64,000 nt of DNA, taken from Methylocaldum sp. 14B. Its GTDB lineage: Bacteria > Pseudomonadota > Gammaproteobacteria > Methylococcales > Methylococcaceae. Every line of letters starts with the position of its first letter. The first letter of the stretch is position 1. The notes below the pieces were generated by a model. The model was not told the DNA's origin. It ran no database searches and worked only from the letters and a program-made list of their open reading frames with translations. The stretch is from assembly GCF_002005105.1 (NCBI RefSeq), contig NZ_MSCV01000035.1:1-64000 (forward strand). Direction: 5' to 3'. The translations under genes and the position numbers were made by a program. This document shows positions 37,272 to 45,734 of the stretch, piece by piece.

Positions 37272-37292
37272 CATGTACATGTATGTTACATA
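37272..37292. promoter_or_regulatory. Two adjacent palindromes, candidate operator of the defence operon
   Basis: CATGTACATG (37272-37281) is a perfect palindrome and TATGTTACATA (37282-37292) a perfect one around a central T. Both share ATGT-ACAT arms, and their centres are 10.5 bases apart, one helical turn. They sit in an AT-rich stretch just before the AIPR start, where a repressor would overlap the promoter. No regulator gene was found nearby. Confidence 0.5.
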
Positions 37293-37389
37293 ATTATTCT
37301 AGATGAGTATTCTCGCCACATGATGGCAACTCATATCCCTTCTCAACCGGCCTTTGTGTTCCAACTGTGGAACATCGAAGGCAAGAATT

Positions 37390-37920
37390 TAGCGGTTGAG
37401 TGCGTCAAGGTCGTGTAAATTCCGAGGGCGAACTCCGGCTCGGTTGTACGCTGGTTTACACGAGCAGTGGCGCCAAATCGGCGTTGCTCGACAGGTTTTC
37501 ATCATGTGCTTGGGCAAATAGCGGTGTTGCAACTGCCACTCTTCAATTCTGCTCCAATCGAAAATAGTTGAACCGGAGCAGCGGTTCAACTATTCCGTGA
37601 GCACCGCCCTGATCAGGCTGCCGATTCCGGCCTCATTCGCGAAGATGCCAATCACGTTGACCCGCCGCCGCACTTCCTGTTTTAAGTCGCTTCAGGATAT
37701 TCGTGGAGTGAATCTTGATCATGTGAGCGCCCGGGAACTCCAGAGGGGGCAGCACATCGGCTTCCACCTGATCCATCAGGTCCGCAGCTTTCGGGAAAAG
37801 AGGACGCAGTTGATCCGCGAGCTGTCCATGCCAGTCGAGTCCTCTCCATGGTGGGCCGGACGAACACCTCGTGCACCAAGGTGCCGACCAGCGATTGGCT
37901 TACTTTGGACAAACAGGCCA
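37390..37920 (-). pseudogene. IS256-family transposase relic (C-terminal part)
   Basis: In several frames of the minus strand the end of an IS256-family transposase is readable: LVHEVFVRPTMERTR, FPKAADLMDQVEADVLPPLEF, KIHSTN.LKRLKQEVRRRVN then VIGIFANEAGIGSLIRAVL, and EEWQLQHRYL. These match the usual FPK...LMD.AE.DVLA, HSTNP.ERLN.E.KRR and VGIFPNE...RL motifs. At least three frameshifts; non-functional. It separates the AIPR operon from the methyltransferase gene. Confidence 0.75.
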
Positions 37921-38337
37921 AGCGGTTGCACAGGAAGTAGACCCGCCGTGTGACCTAACCACTCCAGATATGCATGCTGCCTTCTCGTTCTTTCATCGAT
38001 GTCTCCCGGGTCAAATTGAAAGTCGCAATCTCAACCTTACCGGAATTTGATGGCCACCCATCTTGTGCTCACAATTTATACTGCCTCAGTGGGCTCTCCG
38101 CTTGGGGGCAGCGAGAATTTGCGTAACTCGGTTAGGCACGACGTTCTGCCAACGGAAAGCCGGGGTAAAATTCTATAAAAATAGGCGGAGTTTCACACAG
38201 CAAGGGACGGGGGTTAAACCCCTGCATCGCCCATCATCATTAAGGGATGATTAACCAAAATCACCGAGCTCTCGCATTTTTAGTCCTCCGTTGGCTCGAG
38301 ATTCTTGCAACAAAAACGAAATAAGAAAAACTTAACG
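37921..38337. other. Upstream region of the methyltransferase gene
   Basis: About 415 bases between the IS256 relic and the methyltransferase start. No gene supported. A short palindromic GGGGT-TAA-ACCCC element (38210-38222) and a weak ATCAT/ATGAT hairpin (~38237-38252) are present, and could be control sites. Confidence 0.35.
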
Positions 38338-39942
38338 ATGCCAGTAAATCGCATACCCGTTGTTGACCTGTTTGCCGGTCCCGGAGGATTGAGCGAAGGT
38401 TTTTCGTCCTTAACTGACGCGGGTGGAGAGCCGTTATTCGATGTTCGAGTTTCGATCGAAAAGGATCCACACGCCTTTGAAACACTCAAACTGCGTTCCT
38501 TTTTCAGGGCCTTTCCGAGCGGATCGGTTCCAGACTGTTATTACGATTACATCAGGGGAAGTATAGGAAAAGAGGATCTGACCACCAATAAATTGGTCAA
38601 GGAGGAATGGCTGCGGTCCGGGTATGAGGCTCGCTGTGCCACGTTGGGAGAAATCTCTCCTAAGATTGTCAACGATTGGATTCGGGAAGCGATTGGCAAC
38701 CAAGATCCATGGGTGCTGATCGGTGGTCCGCCCTGCCAAGCATATTCCGTGGTTGGGCGTGCTCGCATGCGCAGGGGAGATCCTCATGCATTCGAAAACG
38801 ACAAGCGCCATTTTCTGTATCAGGAGTACCTCAGAATCATAAAGGAGTTCAAACCAGCCGTTTTCGTTATGGAAAACGTCAAAGGGATTCTCTCATCAAA
38901 GCACGGGGGCTCGCCGATATTCGACAGGATTCTTGATGACCTGTCCCATCCAGAAAAGGATCTCGAATACGAAATCCGGTCTTTCGTACGGGAAAATGGT
39001 AACAGCAAACCAAGCGACTTTGTTATCGAAGCTGAATGGTACGGAATCCCCCAAAGGAGGCATCGGGTCGTTCTCTTCGGGGTGCGTCAGGATTATGCTG
39101 CAAGACAACATCACCCTCTGGTTAGGCGTACTGCTGTTGTTCCTATCGAAGCTGCCTTATCCGGCATGCCCGAGATCCGAAGCCGTTTGTCGATCAGATC
39201 TCGCAAGACCGATTCATTCGAGAACTGGCTTCAGACTCTCAAGGACGCACCCAGCACTTTAGAACGATGGCAAGACCCGCGTCGATCCGAGATTGAGGAG
39301 CTTATGGTCGAGGCCATTCAACAGGCCCAATTCATCGAATCCAGCGGTGCTGGATTTATTGAAAACTCGGCATGGTCGGACCGACATATGCCTGCGGAGC
39401 TAAGTCATCTGATTAGGGATTCGCGATTGGGCGGGGTATGTCAGCACGAAGCCCGAAGCCACATGCCAAGTGACTTGCATCGTTACCTGTTTGCGGCCTG
39501 CTATGCAGAAATCCACAAAAAATCCCCTACACTTGCTCAATTCCCTTTAGATCTATGGCCGGAACACAAAAACGTCAACGCGGAAGAGGTTCCCTTTGAC
39601 GATCGGTTCCGAGTCCAGTGTCGGGGAATACCGGCCACGACCGTAGTGTCCCATATTGCAAAGGATGGGCATTACTACATTCACCCTGACCCATGCCAGT
39701 GCCGCAGCTTGACTATACGCGAAGCTGCTCGATTGCAAACTTTTCCAGACAATTATTTCTTCGAAGGCCCAAAGAAACATCAGTACACTCAGGTTGGCAA
39801 TGCGGTACCACCGTATCTTGCGAAACAGATAGCCGATGTCGTCGCTGGATTTCTCGCCGCCCCAGCGAAAAAGGACATTACAGCAGCCCCTGTGCTCCAT
39901 CGATCGAGAAGTATCAGAGAGGAGTGCCTGGCAATTCCCTGA
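38338..39942 (+). CDS. dcm: DNA (cytosine-5) methyltransferase
   Basis: 534 residues from the ATG at 38338, directly before motif I (VVDLFAGPGGLSEGF). Motif IV is GGPPCQAYSVVG with catalytic Cys133; motif VI is FVMENVKGIL; motif VIII is GIPQRRHRVVLFGVR; motifs IX-X are RSLTIREAARLQTFPDNY and VGNAVPPYLAKQIA. The target recognition region between VIII and IX is long. It would mark host DNA at a sequence not predictable here. DISARM class 2 uses a 5mC methyltransferase (DrmMII), so it may be the self-marking arm of the neighbouring operon; equally it may pair only with Vsr. Its 3' end overlaps the convergent vsr gene by 29 bases. Confidence 0.93.
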   Translation: MPVNRIPVVDLFAGPGGLSEGFSSLTDAGGEPLFDVRVSIEKDPHAFETLKLRSFFRAFPSGSVPDCYYDYIRGSIGKEDLTTNKLVKEEWLRSGYEARCATLGEISPKIVNDWIREAIGNQDPWVLIGGPPCQAYSVVGRARMRRGDPHAFENDKRHFLYQEYLRIIKEFKPAVFVMENVKGILSSKHGGSPIFDRILDDLSHPEKDLEYEIRSFVRENGNSKPSDFVIEAEWYGIPQRRHRVVLFGVRQDYAARQHHPLVRRTAVVPIEAALSGMPEIRSRLSIRSRKTDSFENWLQTLKDAPSTLERWQDPRRSEIEELMVEAIQQAQFIESSGAGFIENSAWSDRHMPAELSHLIRDSRLGGVCQHEARSHMPSDLHRYLFAACYAEIHKKSPTLAQFPLDLWPEHKNVNAEEVPFDDRFRVQCRGIPATTVVSHIAKDGHYYIHPDPCQCRSLTIREAARLQTFPDNYFFEGPKKHQYTQVGNAVPPYLAKQIADVVAGFLAAPAKKDITAAPVLHRSRSIREECLAIP

Positions 39943-40366
39943 ACGATTCGTTGCCCAGAATCCACGCTTTCAGTTCGTCACCAAGTTGCAAGACATGTTC
40001 TTTCGACTTGGTAACACATTCCCAGATGATGAGAACCCTCCAACCATTGTTGAGCAAACATCCAATGTTCTGCCGATCGCGCTCAAGATTGCCACTCAGC
40101 TTTTCTCGCCAGAACTGTTCATTTGATGCTGGCATTTTCGATAATTTACAGCCCGGATGCTGATGCCAAAAGCATCCGTGGACGAAGATTACAGCTTTAT
40201 ACTTTGGCAACACAACGTCAGGACTACCGGGCAGATCGCGTCTATGCAAGCGAAACCTGAAGCCGTTGAGGTGCAACAAAGATCGGATAAGCCTCTCTGG
40301 TCGGGTATTCTTGCCCTTGATGCCTGACATCATCCGGCTTCGAGCTTGTGGTGAGACAATATCCAT
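39914..40366 (-). CDS. vsr: Very-short-patch repair endonuclease Vsr
   Basis: 150 residues. Typical start MDIVSPQARSRMMSGIKGKN and TRPE; catalytic region LPGSPDVVLPKYKAVIFVHG with the metal-binding Asp; and CFWHQHPGC with the zinc/His residues. Vsr nicks T:G mismatches that arise from deamination of 5-methylcytosine, protecting the genome from the linked methyltransferase. Convergent with dcm, with overlapping 3' ends, so it must have its own promoter near 40370-40480. Confidence 0.93.
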   Translation of the reverse strand: MDIVSPQARSRMMSGIKGKNTRPERLIRSLLHLNGFRFRLHRRDLPGSPDVVLPKYKAVIFVHGCFWHQHPGCKLSKMPASNEQFWREKLSGNLERDRQNIGCLLNNGWRVLIIWECVTKSKEHVLQLGDELKAWILGNESFRELPGTPL

Positions 40367-40567
40367 CGACTAGGTGTTTACCGAATAATTGTCCTGTCTT
40401 AGTAGGAGCGCATTAAGCGGCTGAAAATTTCTTTCCTTATCATCAGGCTTAGACCCTCGGATCTATCAAGGAATTATGCTCGAAAGTTGTGGATGGGGTG
40501 TGAGGTCGGCGGCGTATTCTTGATGGTCTTCGAGGTCATCAATTCCTACAAGAGGAGCGAATACGCC

Positions 40568-40741
40568 ATGAGTGAAGATAAGATCATTCCGCTGAAGAAT
40601 CCAGGGGCACCGACGCCGGTGGCGGATGCCTTGACGGAGTTGTTACGGGAAGGCGCCCGGCGAATGTTGGCGGCGGCGATCGAAGCGGAGGTGGCGGCCT
40701 TCCTGGAGCGATCCAAGAATGACCGCCAAAAGCAACGCTAA
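40568..40741 (+). pseudogene. IS256-family transposase relic (N-terminal part)
   Basis: From the ATG at 40568, preceded by an AGAGGAG ribosome site, the product starts MSEDKIIPLKNPGAPTPVAD and continues LTELLREGARRMLAAAIEAE, the standard N-terminus of IS256-family transposases. The frame breaks at 40741 and nothing of the catalytic domain follows. Opposite orientation to the C-terminal relic at 37390-37920; together they bracket dcm and vsr. Confidence 0.8.
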
Positions 40742-41074
40742 CCACCAGGGCAGCATCGCGGCCAACTCCACCAAATCGTCAAAAGTACTATTACGGCGCC
40801 GTCCCGCATTGTTGACTCCATTTTCCTTGAAGAATGAGTTGTTGATGTTTCTTTCAGGGAATTTTAGTCGTTTCCGGATGCAGCGATCGTGTGACGGTTT
40901 CAATCAGTCACTGAGTAAGCTGCCGGCAGATAGCAAGTTTCACGGAAGGCGTCAAAGACAATGAAGATCAGGGATTGTCATTGCATTGGATGCAGCTGAA
41001 ATCTTGTCCTCCTTAAATTTGAATATAGCTTCGAAATGCCCGCGAACGGCAAGGCGGATCTTGGAGTTTTCACC
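40742..41074. other. Intergenic stretch before the relaxase, no gene seen
   Basis: About 330 bases. No recognisable transposase continuation and no supported ORF. The end provides the GGAG ribosome site of the relaxase at ~41062. Confidence 0.35.
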
Positions 41075-42820
41075 ATGAAGCTTCCGATCTTTGGATGGTT
41101 CACGCACCGGTCGCCAACTGCTCCGGCTGAGCTGTCGCCTGAACCAACTGATCGCCAGCCGGCTGGTGCTTTGCCGGTCTTGTCTCCCCGAGAGTTGCTG
41201 CTCAGTCGCCGGCAGCATGTCAACCTTATCGAGGAGTTGGCGGGCGTAACTCGGCATCATTTCCAGGCCTACTACGTCGCTGCCATCAACCGATTTGCCG
41301 AATTCGTACAGCAGCTTCCCGCCTCGGAAGCTCACCACCATGCCTATGCCGGCGGCATGCTCGATCATGGATTGGAGGTCGCTGCGATTGCGTTGAAGCT
41401 GCGGCAAGCCTATCTGTTGCCGCCCGACGCTGTGCCGGAGGATATAAACCACAAGCGCGATTTGTGGACCTATGCCGTTTTCACGGCGGCCTTGCTGCAC
41501 GACCTGGCGAAACCGGCCGTCGACCAGGTCGTTACGGTGTTCGACGAACGCGGCAAAGACTTCGGGCAGTGGGACCCCTGGATCGGCAGTCTGACGGACG
41601 ATCCCCATGCTCGGTGGTATCGCACTGCATTCGTGCCGAAGCGGCAGTACCGATTGCATGAAAAAGCGTCGCTGCTACTGGTGAACCGAATCATCCCGGC
41701 TGAGGGCTTGGCTTGGCTCGCCGGCGACCGGGGGGCATTTTCGGCCTGGCTTTCCTGCATCGGCGGAGACCTGGCGGAGGCCGGCGTAATGGGCGAGATC
41801 GTCAATAAGGCCGATGGTGAATCGGTGGCGCGGAATCTGGGGGCGGAGCCGGGGCAGCGAGTAACGTCCAGCTCCGTCGTTCCGTTGCATGAAAAGCTGC
41901 TCACCGCCTTGCGGTTTCTGATCGAGGAAAAGGAGCTGCCGCTCAACCGAAACGGCGCAGCCGGATGGCGAGTCGGTGACGATCTCTGGATGGTCAGCAA
42001 GCGCGCCGTCGATGCCATACGTTTGCATCTCGTGCAATCCGGACACGCCGGCATTCCGACTCAGAACGACCGTATCTTCGATGTGTTGCAGGAACACGGC
42101 GTTCTGCTGACGTGCAACGATCGCGCGGTTTGGCGTGCGATGGTCAATGGCGATGGTTGGGCGCATGAGTTGACGCTGATTCGAATTCCGGTTTCCCGGC
42201 TTTGGCCGAGTCGGGATCGCTGGCCCGACGAATTCCAGGGGACCGTTACGCCGGTTTCTCCGCCTCAATGCCAGGTGCCGGTGCAGGTGGATAAAACGCT
42301 GGAAGGCGGGGTTTCCGGCGAGCCTCGATCCACCCCGGCCCCCGAGATTCTGGAATACGTGACTACCCAGATGAATGCCAGCCTCAACACACCCGGCCAT
42401 TCAGCCGATCATCAGAACTCCGAGGTAAAGTCACCTTTATCTTCCGCTTCTCCTGATGATCTTGGTGAAGCCTTCCTATCTTGGCTGGCTGCGGGAATTG
42501 CCAGCAAAAAGCTGGATTACAACAATTCGGGCACCCGGATTCATGTCGTACCGGAAGGCGTGTTACTGGTCAGTCCCGGTTTATTTCAGGATTACATAAA
42601 GGAGCCCGACGTATCTGATACTCCCTGGGACAAAGTGCAGAAACGTTTCCTGAAGCTGGGCTTGCACGAACGAACCGCGAACGGCATGAACGTCCATCGC
42701 TATATTGTGACCGGACAGAACCGTTCGACGATGATCAACGGGATTCTGGTACGGGACGTGGGACGAATCTTCAGGACCACCAATCCCCAGCCGAACCCGC
42801 ATTTACGGCGAGCGTCTTAA
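41075..42820 (+). CDS. traI: MobH-family conjugative relaxase (TraI_2 domain)
   Basis: 581 residues from the ATG at 41075 (GGAG ~9 bases upstream; an ATG at 41036 has none). The TraI_2 domain has an HD-phosphohydrolase-like metal site: HHHAYAGGMLDHGLEVA at ~87-103 and AALLHDLAKP at ~145-155. The C-terminal TraI_2_C domain is at ~440-560 (DLGEAFLSWLAAGIASKKLDY; VHRYIVTGQNRSTMINGILV). This family nicks oriT and pilots the strand into the recipient in SXT and PFGI-1 type ICEs. It is on the opposite strand to the mating-pair genes, as in related elements. An oriT was not located. Confidence 0.9.
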   Translation: MKLPIFGWFTHRSPTAPAELSPEPTDRQPAGALPVLSPRELLLSRRQHVNLIEELAGVTRHHFQAYYVAAINRFAEFVQQLPASEAHHHAYAGGMLDHGLEVAAIALKLRQAYLLPPDAVPEDINHKRDLWTYAVFTAALLHDLAKPAVDQVVTVFDERGKDFGQWDPWIGSLTDDPHARWYRTAFVPKRQYRLHEKASLLLVNRIIPAEGLAWLAGDRGAFSAWLSCIGGDLAEAGVMGEIVNKADGESVARNLGAEPGQRVTSSSVVPLHEKLLTALRFLIEEKELPLNRNGAAGWRVGDDLWMVSKRAVDAIRLHLVQSGHAGIPTQNDRIFDVLQEHGVLLTCNDRAVWRAMVNGDGWAHELTLIRIPVSRLWPSRDRWPDEFQGTVTPVSPPQCQVPVQVDKTLEGGVSGEPRSTPAPEILEYVTTQMNASLNTPGHSADHQNSEVKSPLSSASPDDLGEAFLSWLAAGIASKKLDYNNSGTRIHVVPEGVLLVSPGLFQDYIKEPDVSDTPWDKVQKRFLKLGLHERTANGMNVHRYIVTGQNRSTMINGILVRDVGRIFRTTNPQPNPHLRRAS

Positions 42821-42844
42821 CGAATCTACTGTGTGGATTGAATG

Positions 42845-42943
42845 ATGTGCGGTCGATTTGCGCTGATCAGTTCGCCGGACATCCTCGCCGAGTTTTTCCG
42901 CCTTAATCCACCGGCCGGGAAAGTGTCACATTTTCGACAATAA
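42845..42943 (+). pseudogene. SRAP (YedK/HMCES-like) N-terminal fragment
   Basis: 32 codons: MCGRFALISSPDILAEFFRL and then a stop at 42941. MCGRF..I.....L...F is the invariant N-terminus of SRAP proteins, whose Cys2 crosslinks abasic sites in single-stranded DNA. The rest of the ~220-residue gene (including the PRYNIAP motif) is missing, so this is a remnant. Located 24 bases after the relaxase stop. Confidence 0.7.
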
Positions 42944-42990
42944 GCACGCATCTCAGGAAAGCCACTGGCTGTAACGTTTCGTTCACAATC

Positions 42991-43025
42991 TTATCCACGG
43001 ACTTTTCCACCCGAACTGTGGATAA
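42991..43025. promoter_or_regulatory. Inverted pair of DnaA-box-like sites
   Basis: TTATCCACG at 42991-42999 and TGTGGATAA at 43017-43025 (complement TTATCCACA, a perfect DnaA box). The 8-base arms TTATCCAC/GTGGATAA are exact. They lie next to the relaxase gene, which suggests a replication or transfer origin control site, or a stem-loop in a transcript. Function not provable here. Confidence 0.45.
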
Positions 43026-43206
43026 ACGGATGCAAATCCGAGGCTCTTGCCTTCCTCACTTTTTTATGTCAAATGGTTGCGCGAAGTCTGGGCGAGTGGA
43101 CGTGAGGATAACTGAGTCAGAAACGCCGAGCTTACATTTGCCGAACTGGCCCGGATTCGAGGTCCCATAACCGAAGTTTACCGATCCGGCATAGAAGGAG
43201 GCTGGG

Positions 43207-43800
43207 ATGAACGAGATGGCCACAGTGGTTGGAATCATTGTTGTTGCAGGACTGTATTTCGCCGCTTGGCGATTGAGCCGTGGCCGGACTGAATCCATTG
43301 TCTGGCGCATTCTGACCTATATCGGCTGGTCACTTGCCCTGATCGGCGCTACGTTGGTCGTCAAGGACTGGTGGGATCTACACATCCTTTACCAAGGGCT
43401 CGCCGAGTCGGTCGGGTCGACCGGAGCCCGCGATTTCATGGCGCAATACCATATCGGTTTCCCGCGAACCAATGGGGTCGGCACGATTGGTATCTATCTA
43501 CTCCTGGTATCGGCGGTGCTGGCTGTTGTGGCGTTCGTGCGTGCAATTTGGATTTGCGGTCCGAAAAGAGCGATGGCAGCCGCCCAGCATGCATTTCATT
43601 CGCCTGTCATCAGGCGATTGGGCTGGCTCGGCTATGGCTTGAGCTACGTACTGTTTGCCGCGATTGGCTTATTTGCCATGCTTCTCAGAAAATCGCCGAA
43701 CATGAATATAGAGAAAGAACAATCGATGTTCGGTGTTTACAACTACAGAAAAGGGAAATTAGATGATGGACTTGATCCATTCGGTTGGTATGAAGATTAA
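43207..43800 (+). CDS. Hypothetical four-helix membrane protein of the ICE
   Basis: 197 residues. The ATG at 43207 follows a strong AAGGAGG site. Four hydrophobic helices: ~6-24, ~40-62, ~95-118 and ~140-162 (GYGLSYVLFAAIGLFAMLL). Polar C-terminal tail with KEQSMFGVYNYRKGK. I do not recognise the family. It converges on the TraG_N gene with 4 bases between the stops. Could affect entry exclusion or mating-pair stability, but nothing in the sequence proves it. Confidence 0.7.
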   Translation: MNEMATVVGIIVVAGLYFAAWRLSRGRTESIVWRILTYIGWSLALIGATLVVKDWWDLHILYQGLAESVGSTGARDFMAQYHIGFPRTNGVGTIGIYLLLVSAVLAVVAFVRAIWICGPKRAMAAAQHAFHSPVIRRLGWLGYGLSYVLFAAIGLFAMLLRKSPNMNIEKEQSMFGVYNYRKGKLDDGLDPFGWYED

Positions 43801-43804
43801 AGGC

Positions 43805-45355
43805 TTATTTTCCGCGTGAGATTAGCGAGCTAAAGCCCCGCGTTGATATGTTGCTGGCCATTCTTGCCCCTCTGTCTGCTCCGCTTGCAGCAGGATCAAT
43901 AGTGTTTTTTACAGCAGCATTGAGTCCGTTACCGAGCTGATACCCCGCCCACCCCAGCAGCATAAACCACACCAGCGGGATTACCACGAACGTCAGTCCG
44001 GCGGCCAGGTTGGCCACCAGGGTCGCCGTGCCGAGTTCCACGTCGTACTGATATTTCCACCACTCCAGTCCCAGCGCCCGAATCATGTTGGTGTCGAGCC
44101 AGGTCGCCAGCGACCAGATCGCGGTGCAGAACTTCAGGGCGAACAGTACGATCGATAGAAACAGCATCGTGCCGAGCGAGAAGCTGGAGAAGACCAGCAC
44201 GAACGGCAGCAGCAGGTAGATGGCCATCAGGATGAATGATTGGCCGATGGGTGCGGCCTGGCGGAGCGCGTAGAGTTTCGGTTGCCAGGTCAGATACTCG
44301 AAGGTGAGGCCGGCGCCGGATACGGTGCCCGTCAGTTCGTTGGTGAATTGGCTCCAGATCGAAGGGGTCGAGCCGTCGCTTCGATTTGCCGGAGCGGCAA
44401 GCTGTCCCCGTTCCTGCTCGAACAGCTTGCGGATCAGGGCATCTTCGACGGAAGTAGCTGTTTCCGTCGGGTTGGTGGCGCGAGCATCGGCAACGCTCTG
44501 GGTCAGCACGTCCGGATCGATCGTCGCTAACAGGCGCCTTCGGAGACCATTCACGCCGTCCTGCCACCACGTTTTGCATTCCGGTCGGCCGTTGATCGGG
44601 ATGAAGCCTGCCTGGTATTCGGTATCCCGCGCCGCATCATACGAAAACCCCGGAATCTCCTCGCTCGCCCTGAGCGCCAGATTCAGGTTGCCGTTGCCAT
44701 AGTATCCATTCGTGTCCTGAAAGTACCGCGAGCCCATCCAGTCGATGTCGTCCGGCGGATAGCCCGCGGGCAGCGCGTCATGCCGGGCCAGGAATTTCGA
44801 CCGCGCCGGCAGCCAGCAGTCGTTCGCGAATAGCTGAACCTGCCTTCGGAGTTCCGGATCCTGGATGCGGGTGTTGTCGAGCCGGTAATCCAGGGTGCGG
44901 ATGTCCGCCGTACAGGGAACGCTGGCGATCACCGCCTCGTTGATCCCGCTGGCGATGGCCAGGACGCCATACCACCAGACCGGCACGACCGCGGTCTGGC
45001 CGCCGATGGCGGCGAAGGCCTGGTCGTAGGTCGTCCGGGTGTTGGCACCGGTGACGGACGGACCGCCGCAGGGCGTGGTGTGTCCCAGGTCGCCGATTTT
45101 TAGCGTGATCATCGGCGCGCCGGCCAGCGCGGCCACGGTGAACATGGCGATAAGGTCCATCTCCATCATCCGGATCGAGGTTTCGGCCGCGCCGTTGGCA
45201 CCTTGGGCGACATAGGGCTTGGCGAAGTTCTTCACCACCAGCCCAATGAAAGGCAGATACACCAGCCCGGTATCGGTCAGCGTCTCCCATATCCGGTCGT
45301 AGAGCATCCAGCCCAGGACACTGGTGTAAATCTCGATGGCCGAGCCCACATCCAT
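43805..45355 (-). CDS. Conjugal transfer protein with TraG N-terminal-like domain
   Basis: 516 residues. It begins MDVGSAIEIYTSVLGWMLYD and has several membrane helices in the first ~110 residues (YLPFIGLVVKNFAKPY; MDLIAMFTVAALAGAPMITL) and again at ~370-490 (FILMAIYLLLPFVLVFSSFS; FVVIPLVWFMLLGWAGYQLG). A soluble region rich in Asp/Cys lies between. This is the TraG_N architecture, involved in mating-pair stabilisation and pilus assembly. It is the last gene of the mating-pair operon, 4 bases after the preceding gene. Confidence 0.85.
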   Translation of the reverse strand: MDVGSAIEIYTSVLGWMLYDRIWETLTDTGLVYLPFIGLVVKNFAKPYVAQGANGAAETSIRMMEMDLIAMFTVAALAGAPMITLKIGDLGHTTPCGGPSVTGANTRTTYDQAFAAIGGQTAVVPVWWYGVLAIASGINEAVIASVPCTADIRTLDYRLDNTRIQDPELRRQVQLFANDCWLPARSKFLARHDALPAGYPPDDIDWMGSRYFQDTNGYYGNGNLNLALRASEEIPGFSYDAARDTEYQAGFIPINGRPECKTWWQDGVNGLRRRLLATIDPDVLTQSVADARATNPTETATSVEDALIRKLFEQERGQLAAPANRSDGSTPSIWSQFTNELTGTVSGAGLTFEYLTWQPKLYALRQAAPIGQSFILMAIYLLLPFVLVFSSFSLGTMLFLSIVLFALKFCTAIWSLATWLDTNMIRALGLEWWKYQYDVELGTATLVANLAAGLTFVVIPLVWFMLLGWAGYQLGNGLNAAVKNTIDPAASGADRGARMASNISTRGFSSLISRGK

Positions 45356-45359
45356 TGCC

Positions 45360-45734
45360 TCAGTCCTCCAGAATGGCCCTCAGCTGTTCGCCGATGCGGC
45401 GCCACAGGCCTTCGGCGAGCAGCAGATCGAGACAGACCAGCCAGCCGGCGATGCGCCACCGCAGCGATAACGCCCGCTGACGTTGAGTTTCCGTAAGGCC
45501 GCCATAGTCGGCCAACCGGCGTACCCACCAGTTCCAGCCACCGATGACCGCGGCGAGCAAGGTCAACCGAAGACCGGTAAACCACGGTCTGACCTCGGCA
45601 AGCCGAGCATCCATCGCCGCCAGCCCATGGGTATCCAGGCGGTGGTAGAGAAACCCCGAGATGGCCACGGACGCAAAGACGAACACGCCCATGATGATCC
45701 GGAACACCCGATTAAGATTCGTGGCCGCCATCAA
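45360..45734 (-). CDS. Small ICE membrane protein
   Basis: 124 residues with three hydrophobic segments (RIIMGVFVFASVAISGFLYH; LRLTLLAAVIGGWNWWVRRL; WRIAGWLVCLDLLLAEGLW). The start overlaps the stop of the PFL_4711-family gene by 4 bases and the next gene follows after 4 bases. Proteins of this size occur at the same place in related ICEs; no function is known to me. Confidence 0.7.
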   Translation of the reverse strand: MMAATNLNRVFRIIMGVFVFASVAISGFLYHRLDTHGLAAMDARLAEVRPWFTGLRLTLLAAVIGGWNWWVRRLADYGGLTETQRQRALSLRWRIAGWLVCLDLLLAEGLWRRIGEQLRAILED

